IMG/VR virus record: IMGVR_UViG_3300033149_003715
Location: 1-64,000 of that record
From: a virus
Reading direction: 5' to 3' (one strand)
DNA: 64,000 bases
This document shows positions 16,845 through 25,329 of the stretch, in pieces (positions within the stretch are counted from its first letter, which is position 1; each line of letters starts with the position of its first letter). The notes beneath the pieces were generated by a model. That model was not told the DNA's origin. It saw nothing but the letters and a program-made list of their open reading frames with translations, and searched no databases. The position numbers and the translations under genes were made by a program.

Positions 16845-17465
16845 ATGAATATTACTATTACTCCAATACAATCTCCTGTAGCAGGTAAAAGGTGCTTTCT
16901 TAAAATTGAAGGTGCTTCTTATCGTGAATTGGTATTTGGTAAGATTTTGACTGAACCTAAAAAGTCTTGTTCCTTTGTTTTGATTACTTATCAATCTAAA
17001 CCGGCTATTTGGTTTTTACCAAAAGATTCTGGTATATATTTTGTTTCTGTTTCCGTCATAAAAACTAATACCAATAAATTAGCTTGTGGTTCTACTTATT
17101 TTAATGTTCTATTACCGGAAAGAAAACCATTTGTTAGTGTTGTTTATGAAACAGCACTTCGTACACCAGAGCAGGCTTTGGTTTTAGATGGTATACAAAA
17201 TTTTCTTATAACTGAGAATAACAACGATAGATATGTTGATTGGAAATTTACAGATATTGATCGTCGCACAAGCTATAATCGGTCACCTAATTGGTTAATA
17301 CCTTATTTGAATGAAATAGCTGTTAAAAATATATCTTTGCCAGCAGTAGTTGTTGGGTTTAAAGATGATAAAGAACATATTACAGCAGCTTTTAATTTAC
17401 CAATTGCTTTTGGTGATCCTGGTCCAGCTTTAAATGAAATAAAAAAACATTTGTATCAATTATAG
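16845..17465 (+). CDS. hypothetical beta-rich protein, 206 aa
   Basis: Unrecognised. Residues 1-95 read as an immunoglobulin-like beta sandwich (ITITPIQSPVAGKRCFLKIEG, alternating hydrophobics, CGSTYFNVLLPE), and the rest is mixed alpha/beta. It precedes the papain-like protease by 13 bp and shares its transcript. Could be a substrate, adaptor or virion surface protein. Confidence 0.55.
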   Translation: MNITITPIQSPVAGKRCFLKIEGASYRELVFGKILTEPKKSCSFVLITYQSKPAIWFLPKDSGIYFVSVSVIKTNTNKLACGSTYFNVLLPERKPFVSVVYETALRTPEQALVLDGIQNFLITENNNDRYVDWKFTDIDRRTSYNRSPNWLIPYLNEIAVKNISLPAVVVGFKDDKEHITAAFNLPIAFGDPGPALNEIKKHLYQL

Positions 17466-17478
17466 AAAAATTGTTGAC

Positions 17479-18216
17479 ATGAACCAGTTTAAAGTTCCAC
17501 CCGGAAAAGCTTTGGGATGTTTGCCTCGTGCTACCAAAGTTGGTCAAATTGCTCCTAAACTTGAAGATAGTGTTCAAATTATTCCTAAAGAAAAATGGAA
17601 AGATTATATTACACCCGATTTAAGATTAGATAAGCATGTTCATACAGTATTTGATCAAGATGGGGTAAAAAGTTGTGCGGCTGAATCGTCAACACAGGCA
17701 TTACAAATTATTCGTAGTTGGCAAAATCAACCATTTGTAAAGTTGAATCCATGGACTTTATATTATTTTAGTGGAAATGGAAAAGATCATGGTAGTTGTA
17801 TAGATCTTAATATATTACATCTTAAAAATGTTGGGGTATTACCAGAAAAAGTACATCCGCGTGAAAGGGGTTGGGATTCAGAACCTAGCAATGATGATTT
17901 ACATAATGTTGCTTCTCATTTTAGGATAGATGAATTTTATGATTTACAAACGATAGATGAGGTTGGAACTGCACTTTTGTTAAGATTTCCGGTTGTTTTT
18001 GGATGGTTGGGACATAGTTGTGTAATGACAGATTTATTATTGAGTGATGGAAGTAATCATATAGCGTCTTATGTTAATAGTTGGGGAAAGAATTGGAATA
18101 GAAATGGTCGATGTATTTTAGGGTTGGATCAAATTTACTTTGGTTATGGGGTGCTTGCAATTAGAACAGCTATTGATACGAGTCAGGATATTTATACAAA
18201 GTACAACTTATTATAA
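17479..18216 (+). CDS. papain-like (C1A) cysteine protease
   Basis: 245-aa protein with the full papain catalytic set in order: oxyanion Q60 and nucleophile C66 in DQDGVKSCAAES, H179 in GWLGHSC, and N200 in VNSWGKNWNRNG (the classic NSWG motif). No signal peptide or propeptide is visible; the N-terminal 55 residues could act as a short pro-region. It sits among virion genes after the capsid, so it may be packaged and act on host surface or virion proteins. Papain-like proteases are uncommon in phage virion modules. Confidence 0.8.
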   Translation: MNQFKVPPGKALGCLPRATKVGQIAPKLEDSVQIIPKEKWKDYITPDLRLDKHVHTVFDQDGVKSCAAESSTQALQIIRSWQNQPFVKLNPWTLYYFSGNGKDHGSCIDLNILHLKNVGVLPEKVHPRERGWDSEPSNDDLHNVASHFRIDEFYDLQTIDEVGTALLLRFPVVFGWLGHSCVMTDLLLSDGSNHIASYVNSWGKNWNRNGRCILGLDQIYFGYGVLAIRTAIDTSQDIYTKYNLL

Positions 18217-18245
18217 ATAGATATTATTAAATATGAGGATGAATT

Positions 18246-18461
18246 ATGGATGTTGATAAAAAAGAAAGTGAAAATATTAAGCGGGTAGAATTTCATCAGG
18301 CGGACATTAGAGTAACAGTTAAAGTAACCGACGATGATAGATCATATGGCATGAAGCAGTTTACTTTTTCCTTATTGAAGAATACTCCGCAAGAATGGCA
18401 AGCGGCGATGCAACAAGTTAATAATATGTTATCTCAATTAAAAGTAGAAGAAGTGTTATAG
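18246..18461 (+). CDS. hypothetical protein, 71 aa
   Basis: Small unrecognised protein, beta N-terminus and helical C-terminus (QEWQAAMQQVNNMLSQLKVEEVL). GAGGAT lies just before ATG 18246. It sits 12 bp before the fibre gene. Confidence 0.5.
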   Translation: MDVDKKESENIKRVEFHQADIRVTVKVTDDDRSYGMKQFTFSLLKNTPQEWQAAMQQVNNMLSQLKVEEVL

Positions 18462-18473
18462 TGGAGTTTTATA

Positions 18474-20591
18474 ATGCCCACCACAATTAAAACCATTAAT
18501 CGTATTCAGGATATGCTAGATTATGGTGACAATTTGGCGTGGGATGGTACGCATACATTCAATTCTAATATTATTCTATCTGAAGATGGATTGATTGGAA
18601 TTGGGGTTTCTGACGAGAGAATTGTATTTGATGGAAGTGCTGATGCATTGCAAGTATTAGATGCTAATATAGGTATTGGGCGTGCTCCAACTTTTCTTCA
18701 GGGATTTAATCGTGGTGTTGAAATATTTGCGGCTACCAGTGAATATCCGGCTTTATGTTTTTCTGCAACCGATCATAGTGAACGTTATCAGTGGGGAGTT
18801 GATTCAAATGGTAAATTAACATTGGCAACTGATGGTACAACTATTAATTCTCGCATTGTTGAAGTTAATGCAAATGGAGAATTTCGATTAACACAAATTG
18901 ACACACAAACCACTACTAACGTTCCTGCATTAGTTTTACAGCATCGTTTGTCTGGGGCAAATGTTGCTGATGTTGGAATGGGTGTATCGTTAGAGTTTGA
19001 ATTAGAAACTGATGCTGGTGGTACTAATTATACTACTGCTGGTGAAATGCAATGTGTGTGGACTGATGCAACTGATGGTTCCGAAAGTGCAGATTACGTT
19101 TGGCAACTTGTATCGAACGGGTCTACCGCAGAAAAGATGCGGTTGACAAGTAGTGGTAATGTATATGTTGCTTCTGGCTTGTCTGTGGGTAAACTTACTG
19201 CTCCGAATTATTTGATTGATGGTAAATTAGATCAAGATGCACCTACTTATTTATTTATAAACAATGCCAACAATACATCTAATGCAGAGTCCGGGGTTGC
19301 TATTTCAGTTGGAGCAGAACCAGGTTTTGGAGATATAGTTGGATACTTTGTAGCTGTACCGGATAATTATGTCGATAGCAATTTTGCTGGACACATAATA
19401 TTGTCCGGGGGGACATTGGACATATTAACAGCGGGTGGATTTCAGTTGTATGTTGATGACTTAGGTTCTGGTCAATGGAAGTTGTCAGTTGACGGACAGG
19501 GAATCGTAACTAATCGTACTACAGGAGCAAATGAGAGAGGATTCTTATCAGAAGACTACTCCGCTAACGCTTCTTCTGCTGGGATGGTTTTCTATAAATC
19601 CCGCAATACTACATTTGGTTCTCATACTGCCGTACAAGCCGGAGATAGCTGCGGAATTATTAGTGCCTACGGCAGTGATGGAATAAATTTCGACGAAGTA
19701 GCGAGAATCTCTCTCCGGTGTGATTCGATTAGCGGAGGAAACATTGGCGGGGACATTCTGTTCCAGACGGCAACAAGTGGCGGGGTGTTGACGGATCGGA
19801 TGGTGATTGATGAGGATGGGAATGTTGGAATAGGAACGATGAATCCGGTGAAGGAGTTTGATATCTATGGTGATATTATTATGACAGGATCTAGCAGGAC
19901 ACTTTATTCGGGACATTCATCTTTTCCTACAAGATCTTGGTTGCAATTATATTCTCTTAATGAGGGTAATTCAATTCTAAATGCTTATAATGCCGTAATT
20001 CTTAATGCACAAGTTGATGCATTTCCTACTGATCCAATATTAGAGGTGCAAAAAAAAGGTATAACAAAACTATTAGTAGATACTAACGGCGACACTGGTA
20101 TAGGTACAACAAATCCCGGAGCACGACTAGATATCAAAGGTTCAACAAATGATGGAAGCACAAACGTATTGACGTGGCAGGATAGCGATGGGGCCAACTT
20201 GGGTGTGATAGATACGAATGGCAACGTCGGTATCAACGATACCTCACCATCCACGCGACTATCTGTAGATGGTGATTGCTCGATTACCGAAACCGTCATA
20301 ACTGGAGGCTCTCGAATCCACAAGATAACTCGTGAAACAGTTATTACTATTACTTTGGATGATACAGACGAAATTGTAATAGTAGATACTGACAGCGGAA
20401 CAATTACAGTCAATTTACCAGCAGGAACTAATGGACAACATTATCGTATCAGTAATAGTGGAATTAGTGGTAATGATGTTATAATATCACCAGACGGATT
20501 ACAAAAACTTTTTGGTGCCAATGCTGATTTCTTACTGCATGATGGAGAAACAATTGATATTTATTTCCAGAATACGGAGCATTGGTTATGA
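18474..20591 (+). CDS. tail fibre/spike-like protein
   Basis: 705-aa fibre-type protein. It carries repeated NVGIGTxxPxxxLDI/V motifs (for example NVGIGTMNPVKEFDIYGD, TGIGTTNPGARLDIKGS, NVGINDTSPSTRLSVDGD), which mark trimeric beta-structured phage fibres. The C-terminus (TVNLPAGTNGQHYRIS) is a beta end domain; no intramolecular chaperone domain is visible. Base composition changes inside the gene: about 19,480-19,870 and 20,100-20,330 are richer in G+C than the surroundings, indicating mosaic exchange. Probable host-receptor contact protein. Confidence 0.7.
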   Translation: MPTTIKTINRIQDMLDYGDNLAWDGTHTFNSNIILSEDGLIGIGVSDERIVFDGSADALQVLDANIGIGRAPTFLQGFNRGVEIFAATSEYPALCFSATDHSERYQWGVDSNGKLTLATDGTTINSRIVEVNANGEFRLTQIDTQTTTNVPALVLQHRLSGANVADVGMGVSLEFELETDAGGTNYTTAGEMQCVWTDATDGSESADYVWQLVSNGSTAEKMRLTSSGNVYVASGLSVGKLTAPNYLIDGKLDQDAPTYLFINNANNTSNAESGVAISVGAEPGFGDIVGYFVAVPDNYVDSNFAGHIILSGGTLDILTAGGFQLYVDDLGSGQWKLSVDGQGIVTNRTTGANERGFLSEDYSANASSAGMVFYKSRNTTFGSHTAVQAGDSCGIISAYGSDGINFDEVARISLRCDSISGGNIGGDILFQTATSGGVLTDRMVIDEDGNVGIGTMNPVKEFDIYGDIIMTGSSRTLYSGHSSFPTRSWLQLYSLNEGNSILNAYNAVILNAQVDAFPTDPILEVQKKGITKLLVDTNGDTGIGTTNPGARLDIKGSTNDGSTNVLTWQDSDGANLGVIDTNGNVGINDTSPSTRLSVDGDCSITETVITGGSRIHKITRETVITITLDDTDEIVIVDTDSGTITVNLPAGTNGQHYRISNSGISGNDVIISPDGLQKLFGANADFLLHDGETIDIYFQNTEHWL

Positions 20592-21013
20592 GCGTATTAA
20601 AATTTGTTGAACCATTAGGGATTAATCGCAGTGAAAAAACTGTTACTTTTTCGGATACCGGGGGTGGATCTATTATACTTTTTAATGTAACCGGTGATGT
20701 AATAGTACGAATTATTCCCGTGTGCGTTGAAGATATTGTTGCGGATAGTACGGCACCAAATATCAAATTGGAAACAGAAAATAATGATGTAATGATTGCG
20801 GATACAGTAGCGGAAGATTTGGTGGCCAGGAAATTGTGGTTAAATACATCTCCTGATAATGAAATTGAGCCGGTTAGTAATATACAGTCATACATTATTA
20901 CCGATGGCAATGATATAGTTTTAACTCTTGATGTCCAAATAGATAGCGGGGGAATTGTTTTTTATTGTTTTTGGTCGCCTCTAAGTACGAACGGACATGT
21001 AGAATCGGCATAG
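20588..21013 (+). CDS. stand-alone copy of the fibre C-terminal beta domain
   Basis: 141-aa protein starting at ATG 20588, overlapping the fibre stop (ATGA). Its sequence (LFNVTGDVIVRIIPV near residue 35, LVARKLW near 85, then SGGIVFYCFWSPLS near the end) matches the C-terminal domains of both LamG proteins downstream. So the same domain exists once alone and twice fused. It may trimerise, dock to the virion or bind sugar; function unproven. Confidence 0.65.
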   Translation: MSVLKFVEPLGINRSEKTVTFSDTGGGSIILFNVTGDVIVRIIPVCVEDIVADSTAPNIKLETENNDVMIADTVAEDLVARKLWLNTSPDNEIEPVSNIQSYIITDGNDIVLTLDVQIDSGGIVFYCFWSPLSTNGHVESA

Positions 21014-21026
21014 AAAGGTTACAAAT

Positions 21027-21290
21027 ATGAGACTTATTGATTTATTACAACAACCAGGCTGGAAAAATTTAAATTCAGCACAAATTTTAAAAAAGTTAGC
21101 TACCGAAACCGTAGAAGTTGAACAACCTATTTATTCAGAGCCGGAGTTAATTGAAATAAAGAAAGTTCAAGTAACTCTTGGTAAACATTATGGGTTATCT
21201 GATCTGAGTCCTGGACATATTAAACATGCTAGAGATAGGATTCAATTTGTTAAAACCAACGGTAAAGGTAAACGCGGAAAGGAGAAATGA
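21027..21290 (+). CDS. hypothetical protein, 87 aa
   Basis: Unrecognised small basic protein with a lysine-rich end (GKGKRGKEK). A ribosome site lies in the 13-bp spacer and its stop overlaps the next reading frame. Located between adhesin genes. Confidence 0.5.
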   Translation: MRLIDLLQQPGWKNLNSAQILKKLATETVEVEQPIYSEPELIEIKKVQVTLGKHYGLSDLSPGHIKHARDRIQFVKTNGKGKRGKEK

Positions 21291-21292
21291 TA

Positions 21293-21769
21293 ATGTCTAC
21301 ACTTGGTCTTTCATATGGAACCAAAACAGATATCACTATTACGTTAGCTTCGTTAGCTGATGGGTTGTGGCAACAGTCAGAAGCAATTGATAATAGTAGT
21401 AATTTATTTTTAGATGTATTAGTGGGCGGATTTATTAAAACTGGGGCAAGTGGACCTGGTTCTGGTGATTATGTGGATGTGTATGTAGCAGGTTCAGTAG
21501 ATGGCGGCGATACATTTGGGGGTGATTGCTCTGGAATTAATGAGAGTTATTCCGGGGAAGATAAAAACTTAAAATTTCTTGGGCGAATTTCAACAGAAGA
21601 TGTTTCTACAACATATGAGTTTGGTCCTTGGAGTATTGCTGCGGCATTTGGTGGGGTTATGCCTCAGAAATGGGTATTAGTATTTGACAATGAAAGTGAT
21701 GGGGCTTTAGATTCTACTGGAGCAAATCACGAAGTACATTATCTTGGTGTATATAGAGCTACTGTATGA
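21293..21769 (+). CDS. hypothetical virion protein, 158 aa
   Basis: Beta-rich Gly/Ser/Asp protein. Start chosen at ATG 21293 because AGGAG at 21280-21284 is eight bases away; the in-frame ATG at 21287 is only two bases from it. The stop is overlapped by the first LamG gene (ATGATG). Pattern (GDYVDVYVAGSVDGGDTFGG, KWVLVFDNESDGAL) resembles small tail-associated proteins. No defined family. Confidence 0.55.
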   Translation: MSTLGLSYGTKTDITITLASLADGLWQQSEAIDNSSNLFLDVLVGGFIKTGASGPGSGDYVDVYVAGSVDGGDTFGGDCSGINESYSGEDKNLKFLGRISTEDVSTTYEFGPWSIAAAFGGVMPQKWVLVFDNESDGALDSTGANHEVHYLGVYRATV

Positions 21770-22950
21770 TGTATTCTAAGCCGACACAACCGTTTCTGCG
21801 AAAAGGCCATCCGCTTAACGACGGGCTGGTGGCGGCGTGGTTGCTTGGAGAGGGCGGCGGCGATACTACGCGGGATTTGTCGGGCAGAAGTCTTCACGGG
21901 ACGTTGGAAAATGGGCCGACGTGGGTGGCGGAGGAAATGGGGGGGGCGTTGGACTTTGTGTATGGAAATAACCAACGGGTCGTCGTGCCTTATCGCCCAA
22001 TATTCGATCCCATTGATTCTGATTTTACTGTGATGGTCTGGTGCAAACCTGCTCGGTATTCTATTGGTCTTTTTGGGCGAGAGGACAGGAATACTTGGAC
22101 TATCTATAGCATTAACAGCACTACTACTCACTTTCGGTGCCGGCAAGGCACGCCAATATATAAAGATGTGTGGGCAAATTTTGCTGGCGTAGTTTTGAAT
22201 CAATGGAATTGCCTGATTGGCGTGTTGCGAAACGGCGACGGACTATATGCCTATAAAGAAGGGAAGCTCATTCACTACGTTCCAACCGGAGCCTACGTGA
22301 ATATAGCCGCCTCTGGGATTGATATTTGGATTGGACAAGGACAACGCGGTGATTGTGATGGGCAAATAGGGACATGTGCATATTGGCTTCGTGCCCTCAC
22401 CCCCGCCGAAATCCGCAAACTAGCCGGATTGGATGGCGATCCGTGGGAGCAGTGGCGGCCTTATTCTGCCTTCGGTGGTTATGATGGACCTCTCGTTGTT
22501 CCTGAAACTTATACTCATAACATCCGGTTAGCAGAAGCATTAGGAGCTAATCGAGCCCAAAAAGATGTGACTTTTGATGGTTCGACTGGTGTAATTACAC
22601 TATTTAACGTAACCGGCGACGTGATAGTACGTTTGATACCAGTTGTTACTGAAGATGTACATTCAACCGCTGGAGCAAATATTCGACTTGGCATCACAGC
22701 AGATGATGACGTGATGATTGACGATACAGCAGCAACAGATCTAATAGCACGAAAAATTTGGCATGATATTTTTCCGGATAGTAACATGGAAGACGTAGAT
22801 GTGATGAAATCTTTTGTGATAACTAACGGAAATGATATTCGGCTGACGTTGGATGATCAAGTGGATTCTGGCTCAATATCGTTTTATTGTTTTTGGAGTC
22901 CTATTAGTAAAGATGGCAACGTAATACCTAGCGAAAATGATACAAACTAA
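21766..22950 (+). CDS. LamG-domain adhesin 1
   Basis: 394-aa protein. Residues about 15-225 form a LamG/concanavalin-like jelly roll: LNDGLVAAWLLGEGGGDTTR, DLSGRSLHGTL, then the closing ALTPAEIRKLAGLDGDPWEQ. Such domains bind glycans or proteins. Residues about 250-394 are the fibre end domain shared with 20588 and the next gene. The LamG-encoding part is markedly GC-rich compared with the phage, the C-terminal part is not. Starts with ATGATG overlapping the previous stop. Likely receptor-binding virion protein acquired or exchanged by recombination. Confidence 0.7.
   Translation: MMYSKPTQPFLRKGHPLNDGLVAAWLLGEGGGDTTRDLSGRSLHGTLENGPTWVAEEMGGALDFVYGNNQRVVVPYRPIFDPIDSDFTVMVWCKPARYSIGLFGREDRNTWTIYSINSTTTHFRCRQGTPIYKDVWANFAGVVLNQWNCLIGVLRNGDGLYAYKEGKLIHYVPTGAYVNIAASGIDIWIGQGQRGDCDGQIGTCAYWLRALTPAEIRKLAGLDGDPWEQWRPYSAFGGYDGPLVVPETYTHNIRLAEALGANRAQKDVTFDGSTGVITLFNVTGDVIVRLIPVVTEDVHSTAGANIRLGITADDDVMIDDTAATDLIARKIWHDIFPDSNMEDVDVMKSFVITNGNDIRLTLDDQVDSGSISFYCFWSPISKDGNVIPSENDTN
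21780..21930. repeat. 151-bp GC-rich repeat A, copy 1
   Basis: Aligns without gaps to 22951-23101 with about 17 mismatches. It encodes the N-terminal framework of both LamG proteins. High identity at DNA level, including third positions, shows recent duplication or ongoing gene conversion. Confidence 0.85.
22390..22470. repeat. 81-bp repeat B, copy 1
   Basis: Aligns to 23555-23635 with four mismatches in 81 bp. It encodes the closing strand and linker of the LamG domain (ALTPAEIR to WRPYSA). Confidence 0.88.
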
Positions 22951-24097
22951 ACCAACACAGCCGTTTCTGCGAAAGGGCCACCCGCTTAACGACGGGCTGG
23001 TAGCGGCGTGGTTGTTTTCGGAGGGAGGCGGCGATACTACGCGGGATTTGTCTGGCAGAAGTCTTCACGGGACGTTGATCAACGGGCCGAGGTGGGTGGC
23101 GACGCCGTATGGGTGGGGGCTGGAGTTTACTTCTGCAAATTCCCAATACATACGGACAAACCCTAAGGTCCGTCAAACCGAACCGCTGAGTGTGATTGCC
23201 TGGGCTACGTATGGTGGTGTAGGCACTATTGCTGGTCAGCGTGGCAACCCTAGCAGTAATGTGGGTTGGACGTTTTCATTCCAGGATCCTCCGCGACTAA
23301 AGTTTACGATATTCGGCGCTGTGGATCAATTCTCGGCAGCCACCACATTCAACTTGGGCGAGTGGTATCAGGTCGGCGTTACTTATGATCGCAGGTATAT
23401 ACGGTTTTATGTGAATGGATGTCTATTAAGCGAGCATGTGGAGACAAGACCTATTACTGCTTCGACGCAGGATTTGCTCTTGTTCGCATCCAACAACTAT
23501 GGCTCACCAGCCGGGTACTACGACGGTCTTGCTGCGATGCAACTAATCTACTCCCGTGCTCTCACCCCCGCCGAAATCCGCACACTCGCCGGATTGGATG
23601 GCGATCCGTGGGAGCAGTGGCGGCCTTATTCTGCTCTAGATTATGATGTACCACTTATTGTTCCCAAAAGTTACCCCAAATCACATCGTTTACGTGAATC
23701 AACAGGCATGAATCGCATACAAAAGGATATAACTTTTTCTGGTGATTCTGGAGCTATACCACTTTTTACTATTACTGGAGATGTAATTGTAAGAATTATT
23801 CCTGTTATTATTGATGATTTGGGTTCTACAGAAGGTGCTAAGATACGTTTAGGTACTACTACCAGTACAAATGCAATTATTTCTGATACGTTAGCTACTA
23901 ATATGGTAGCACGAAAAATTTGGCATGACATATCCCCAAATAGCGAAGCAGAACCAGAAAGTGTGCGGCCGGATTATATTGTGACCGATGGTAATATTAT
24001 TCAATTAAGTTTAGATAAACAAGTAGATTCTGGTTCAATATCATTTTATTGTTACTGGAGTCCTTTAAGTGCAAATGGACGAGTAGAAGGAGCATAA
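22937..24097 (+). CDS. LamG-domain adhesin 2
   Basis: 386-aa paralogue of the preceding gene, overlapping it by 14 bp. The first 50 and the ALTPAEIR..LAGLDGDPWEQWRPYSA segments are nearly identical, but the LamG core between them (NPKVRQTEPLSVIAWATYGG, FNLGEWYQVGVTYDRRYIRF) is a different LamG sequence. The C-terminal about 140 residues are the shared AT-rich end domain. Same adhesin framework with a swapped binding cassette. Confidence 0.7.
   Translation: MIQTKPTQPFLRKGHPLNDGLVAAWLFSEGGGDTTRDLSGRSLHGTLINGPRWVATPYGWGLEFTSANSQYIRTNPKVRQTEPLSVIAWATYGGVGTIAGQRGNPSSNVGWTFSFQDPPRLKFTIFGAVDQFSAATTFNLGEWYQVGVTYDRRYIRFYVNGCLLSEHVETRPITASTQDLLLFASNNYGSPAGYYDGLAAMQLIYSRALTPAEIRTLAGLDGDPWEQWRPYSALDYDVPLIVPKSYPKSHRLRESTGMNRIQKDITFSGDSGAIPLFTITGDVIVRIIPVIIDDLGSTEGAKIRLGTTTSTNAIISDTLATNMVARKIWHDISPNSEAEPESVRPDYIVTDGNIIQLSLDKQVDSGSISFYCYWSPLSANGRVEGA
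22951..23101. repeat. 151-bp GC-rich repeat A, copy 2
   Basis: Partner of 21780-21930, at the start of the second LamG gene. Together with repeat B it brackets a variable core. Confidence 0.85.
23555..23635. repeat. 81-bp repeat B, copy 2
   Basis: Partner of 22390-22470 at the downstream edge of the variable LamG core in the second gene. Composition drops to AT-rich immediately after it. Confidence 0.88.
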
Positions 24098-24101
24098 TAA
24101 A

Positions 24102-24440
24102 GTGGAATTTATTATTGAAATTGAAGATGACAAATACGAACAAATTAAAGAAGCAATTTTACAAGTACACCCTAATGAACAGACAGAGTTAATAGACAAT
24201 CCATATTTTATCAGTAAAGAAGAAACCCCAAATGAGCCTGAAAAAATATCTATCAAAAAATATACCGATGATGGTTGGATAGAACATTTAGCGGAAGCCC
24301 ATTTACTTAGTATCGCAAATACCGGGGCTAAACGTAAAAGGCAACTAGAAATCGAACAGACAGCAGAAAGTTTTGCGGGTAAGATTAAAATCAAAAATCC
24401 GAAACCCAAACCAAAACCAAAACCAAATAAGGAAAAATAA
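24102..24440 (+). CDS. hypothetical protein with KP-repeat tail
   Basis: 112-aa protein with a GTG start at 24102, supported by AAGGAG nine bases upstream. The C-terminus is a Lys-Pro repeat (KNPKPKPKPKP). The rest is acidic/helical and unrecognised. It could be a chaperone or linker for the adhesins upstream, but that is only position-based. Its stop overlaps the next start (TAATG). Confidence 0.55.
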   Translation: MEFIIEIEDDKYEQIKEAILQVHPNEQTELIDNPYFISKEETPNEPEKISIKKYTDDGWIEHLAEAHLLSIANTGAKRKRQLEIEQTAESFAGKIKIKNPKPKPKPKPNKEK

Positions 24441-25090
24441 TGAGTGCGGCGATTACACACCACGATTCTACCGGATTAATCATGTACGCTGTTTTGGAAG
24501 ACATGAATGGTAGACTTTTTAATGGTACCGGATTTGAAACCGTTTCGGCCAGTCGTTGGAATAATTACGATATTGCTTTATCAGATACAGAAAATATGGG
24601 TATTTATCAGGCTGATATGCCAAATTCTGCTTCTGGTGTTACCCGCGATATTTATTCTGTGGTTGTGTATAAACAATTAGGTGCAAGTCCGGCTATTAGT
24701 GATATTCCGGTAGGTTCAATTCCAGCTTTCGGATGGGATGGTTCTGATGTCGTGGATGCGGTTAATTTAATTGATGACGTATACCATGCGGATTTGTGGT
24801 TTAATAAAGATGACACCAATTCGCAAGACGAGTATACTGTGCAATGGTTTTTAAATGGAGAGCCGCTTTCAACTGGTATTTCTTCTCCTACATTACAAGT
24901 TATTAAACGTACTGATGGTACTGATTTAATTGCAGAAACAACTATGACCGAAATTGACACAATTGGAGCTTATAAATATGACGAGGCAACCAATCGTTTA
25001 ACTGATGGTGAGGCGGCTATTGCTGTAATGAGTGCGACAATTAATGGTTCTGTACGTGTGTGGAAACGTCCCGTTGGTCGTGATGGGTAA
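24440..25090 (+). CDS. phage tail-associated beta protein
   Basis: 216-aa protein with a pattern I recognise from tail modules of environmental phages: TGLIMYAVLEDMNGRLFNGTGFE, a W-N-Y box, then MGIYQADMP and Y-S-V-V-V-Y (residues about 10-80), followed by a second domain with VQWFLNGEPL and VIKRTDGTDLIAET. Such proteins are thought to be virion parts near the tail tip; no enzyme motif. Confidence 0.55.
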   Translation: MSAAITHHDSTGLIMYAVLEDMNGRLFNGTGFETVSASRWNNYDIALSDTENMGIYQADMPNSASGVTRDIYSVVVYKQLGASPAISDIPVGSIPAFGWDGSDVVDAVNLIDDVYHADLWFNKDDTNSQDEYTVQWFLNGEPLSTGISSPTLQVIKRTDGTDLIAETTMTEIDTIGAYKYDEATNRLTDGEAAIAVMSATINGSVRVWKRPVGRDG

Positions 25091-25095
25091 ATACG

Positions 25096-25326
25096 ATGTT
25101 AATACGTAAATTAATACCTTTACTGGGTCGGAATGAATATTTTCCTCCTTTTTTAAATGTAAGTCGTACTTTGCCTGTAGCATGGTTAAAAGTTGCAAGT
25201 ACAAGTGTACGTTCTGGAGGTACTTGGGTTCCTTCTGCACGAGGAACAACATGGACATCTCCTGCTAGAAATACTACGTGGACATTAAGTAGTAGAAGTA
25301 AAACATGGACTCCGACCGCGAGATAA
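25096..25326 (+). CDS. small TWT-repeat protein
   Basis: 76-aa basic protein whose C-terminal half (residues 43-76, DNA about 25222-25323) is four near-identical units of 8-9 residues with the pattern TWTxxAR (TWVPSARGT, TWTSPARNT, TWTLSSRSK, TWTPTAR). This short Trp/Arg repeat recurs in small proteins of phage tail modules. Function unknown; could coat a surface or bind a polyanion. Confidence 0.6.
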   Translation: MLIRKLIPLLGRNEYFPPFLNVSRTLPVAWLKVASTSVRSGGTWVPSARGTTWTSPARNTTWTLSSRSKTWTPTAR

Positions 25327-25329
25327 GTT

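Noticed and set aside
19548-20413. Reverse-strand frames across the fibre gene
   Set aside because: Antisense shadows of the fibre; no domain pattern or start signal.
21739-22203. Reverse-strand reading frames in the LamG region (21739-22203, 22928-23176)
   Set aside because: They mirror the GC-rich LamG genes and have no ribosome sites; the LamG reading gives clear domain motifs.
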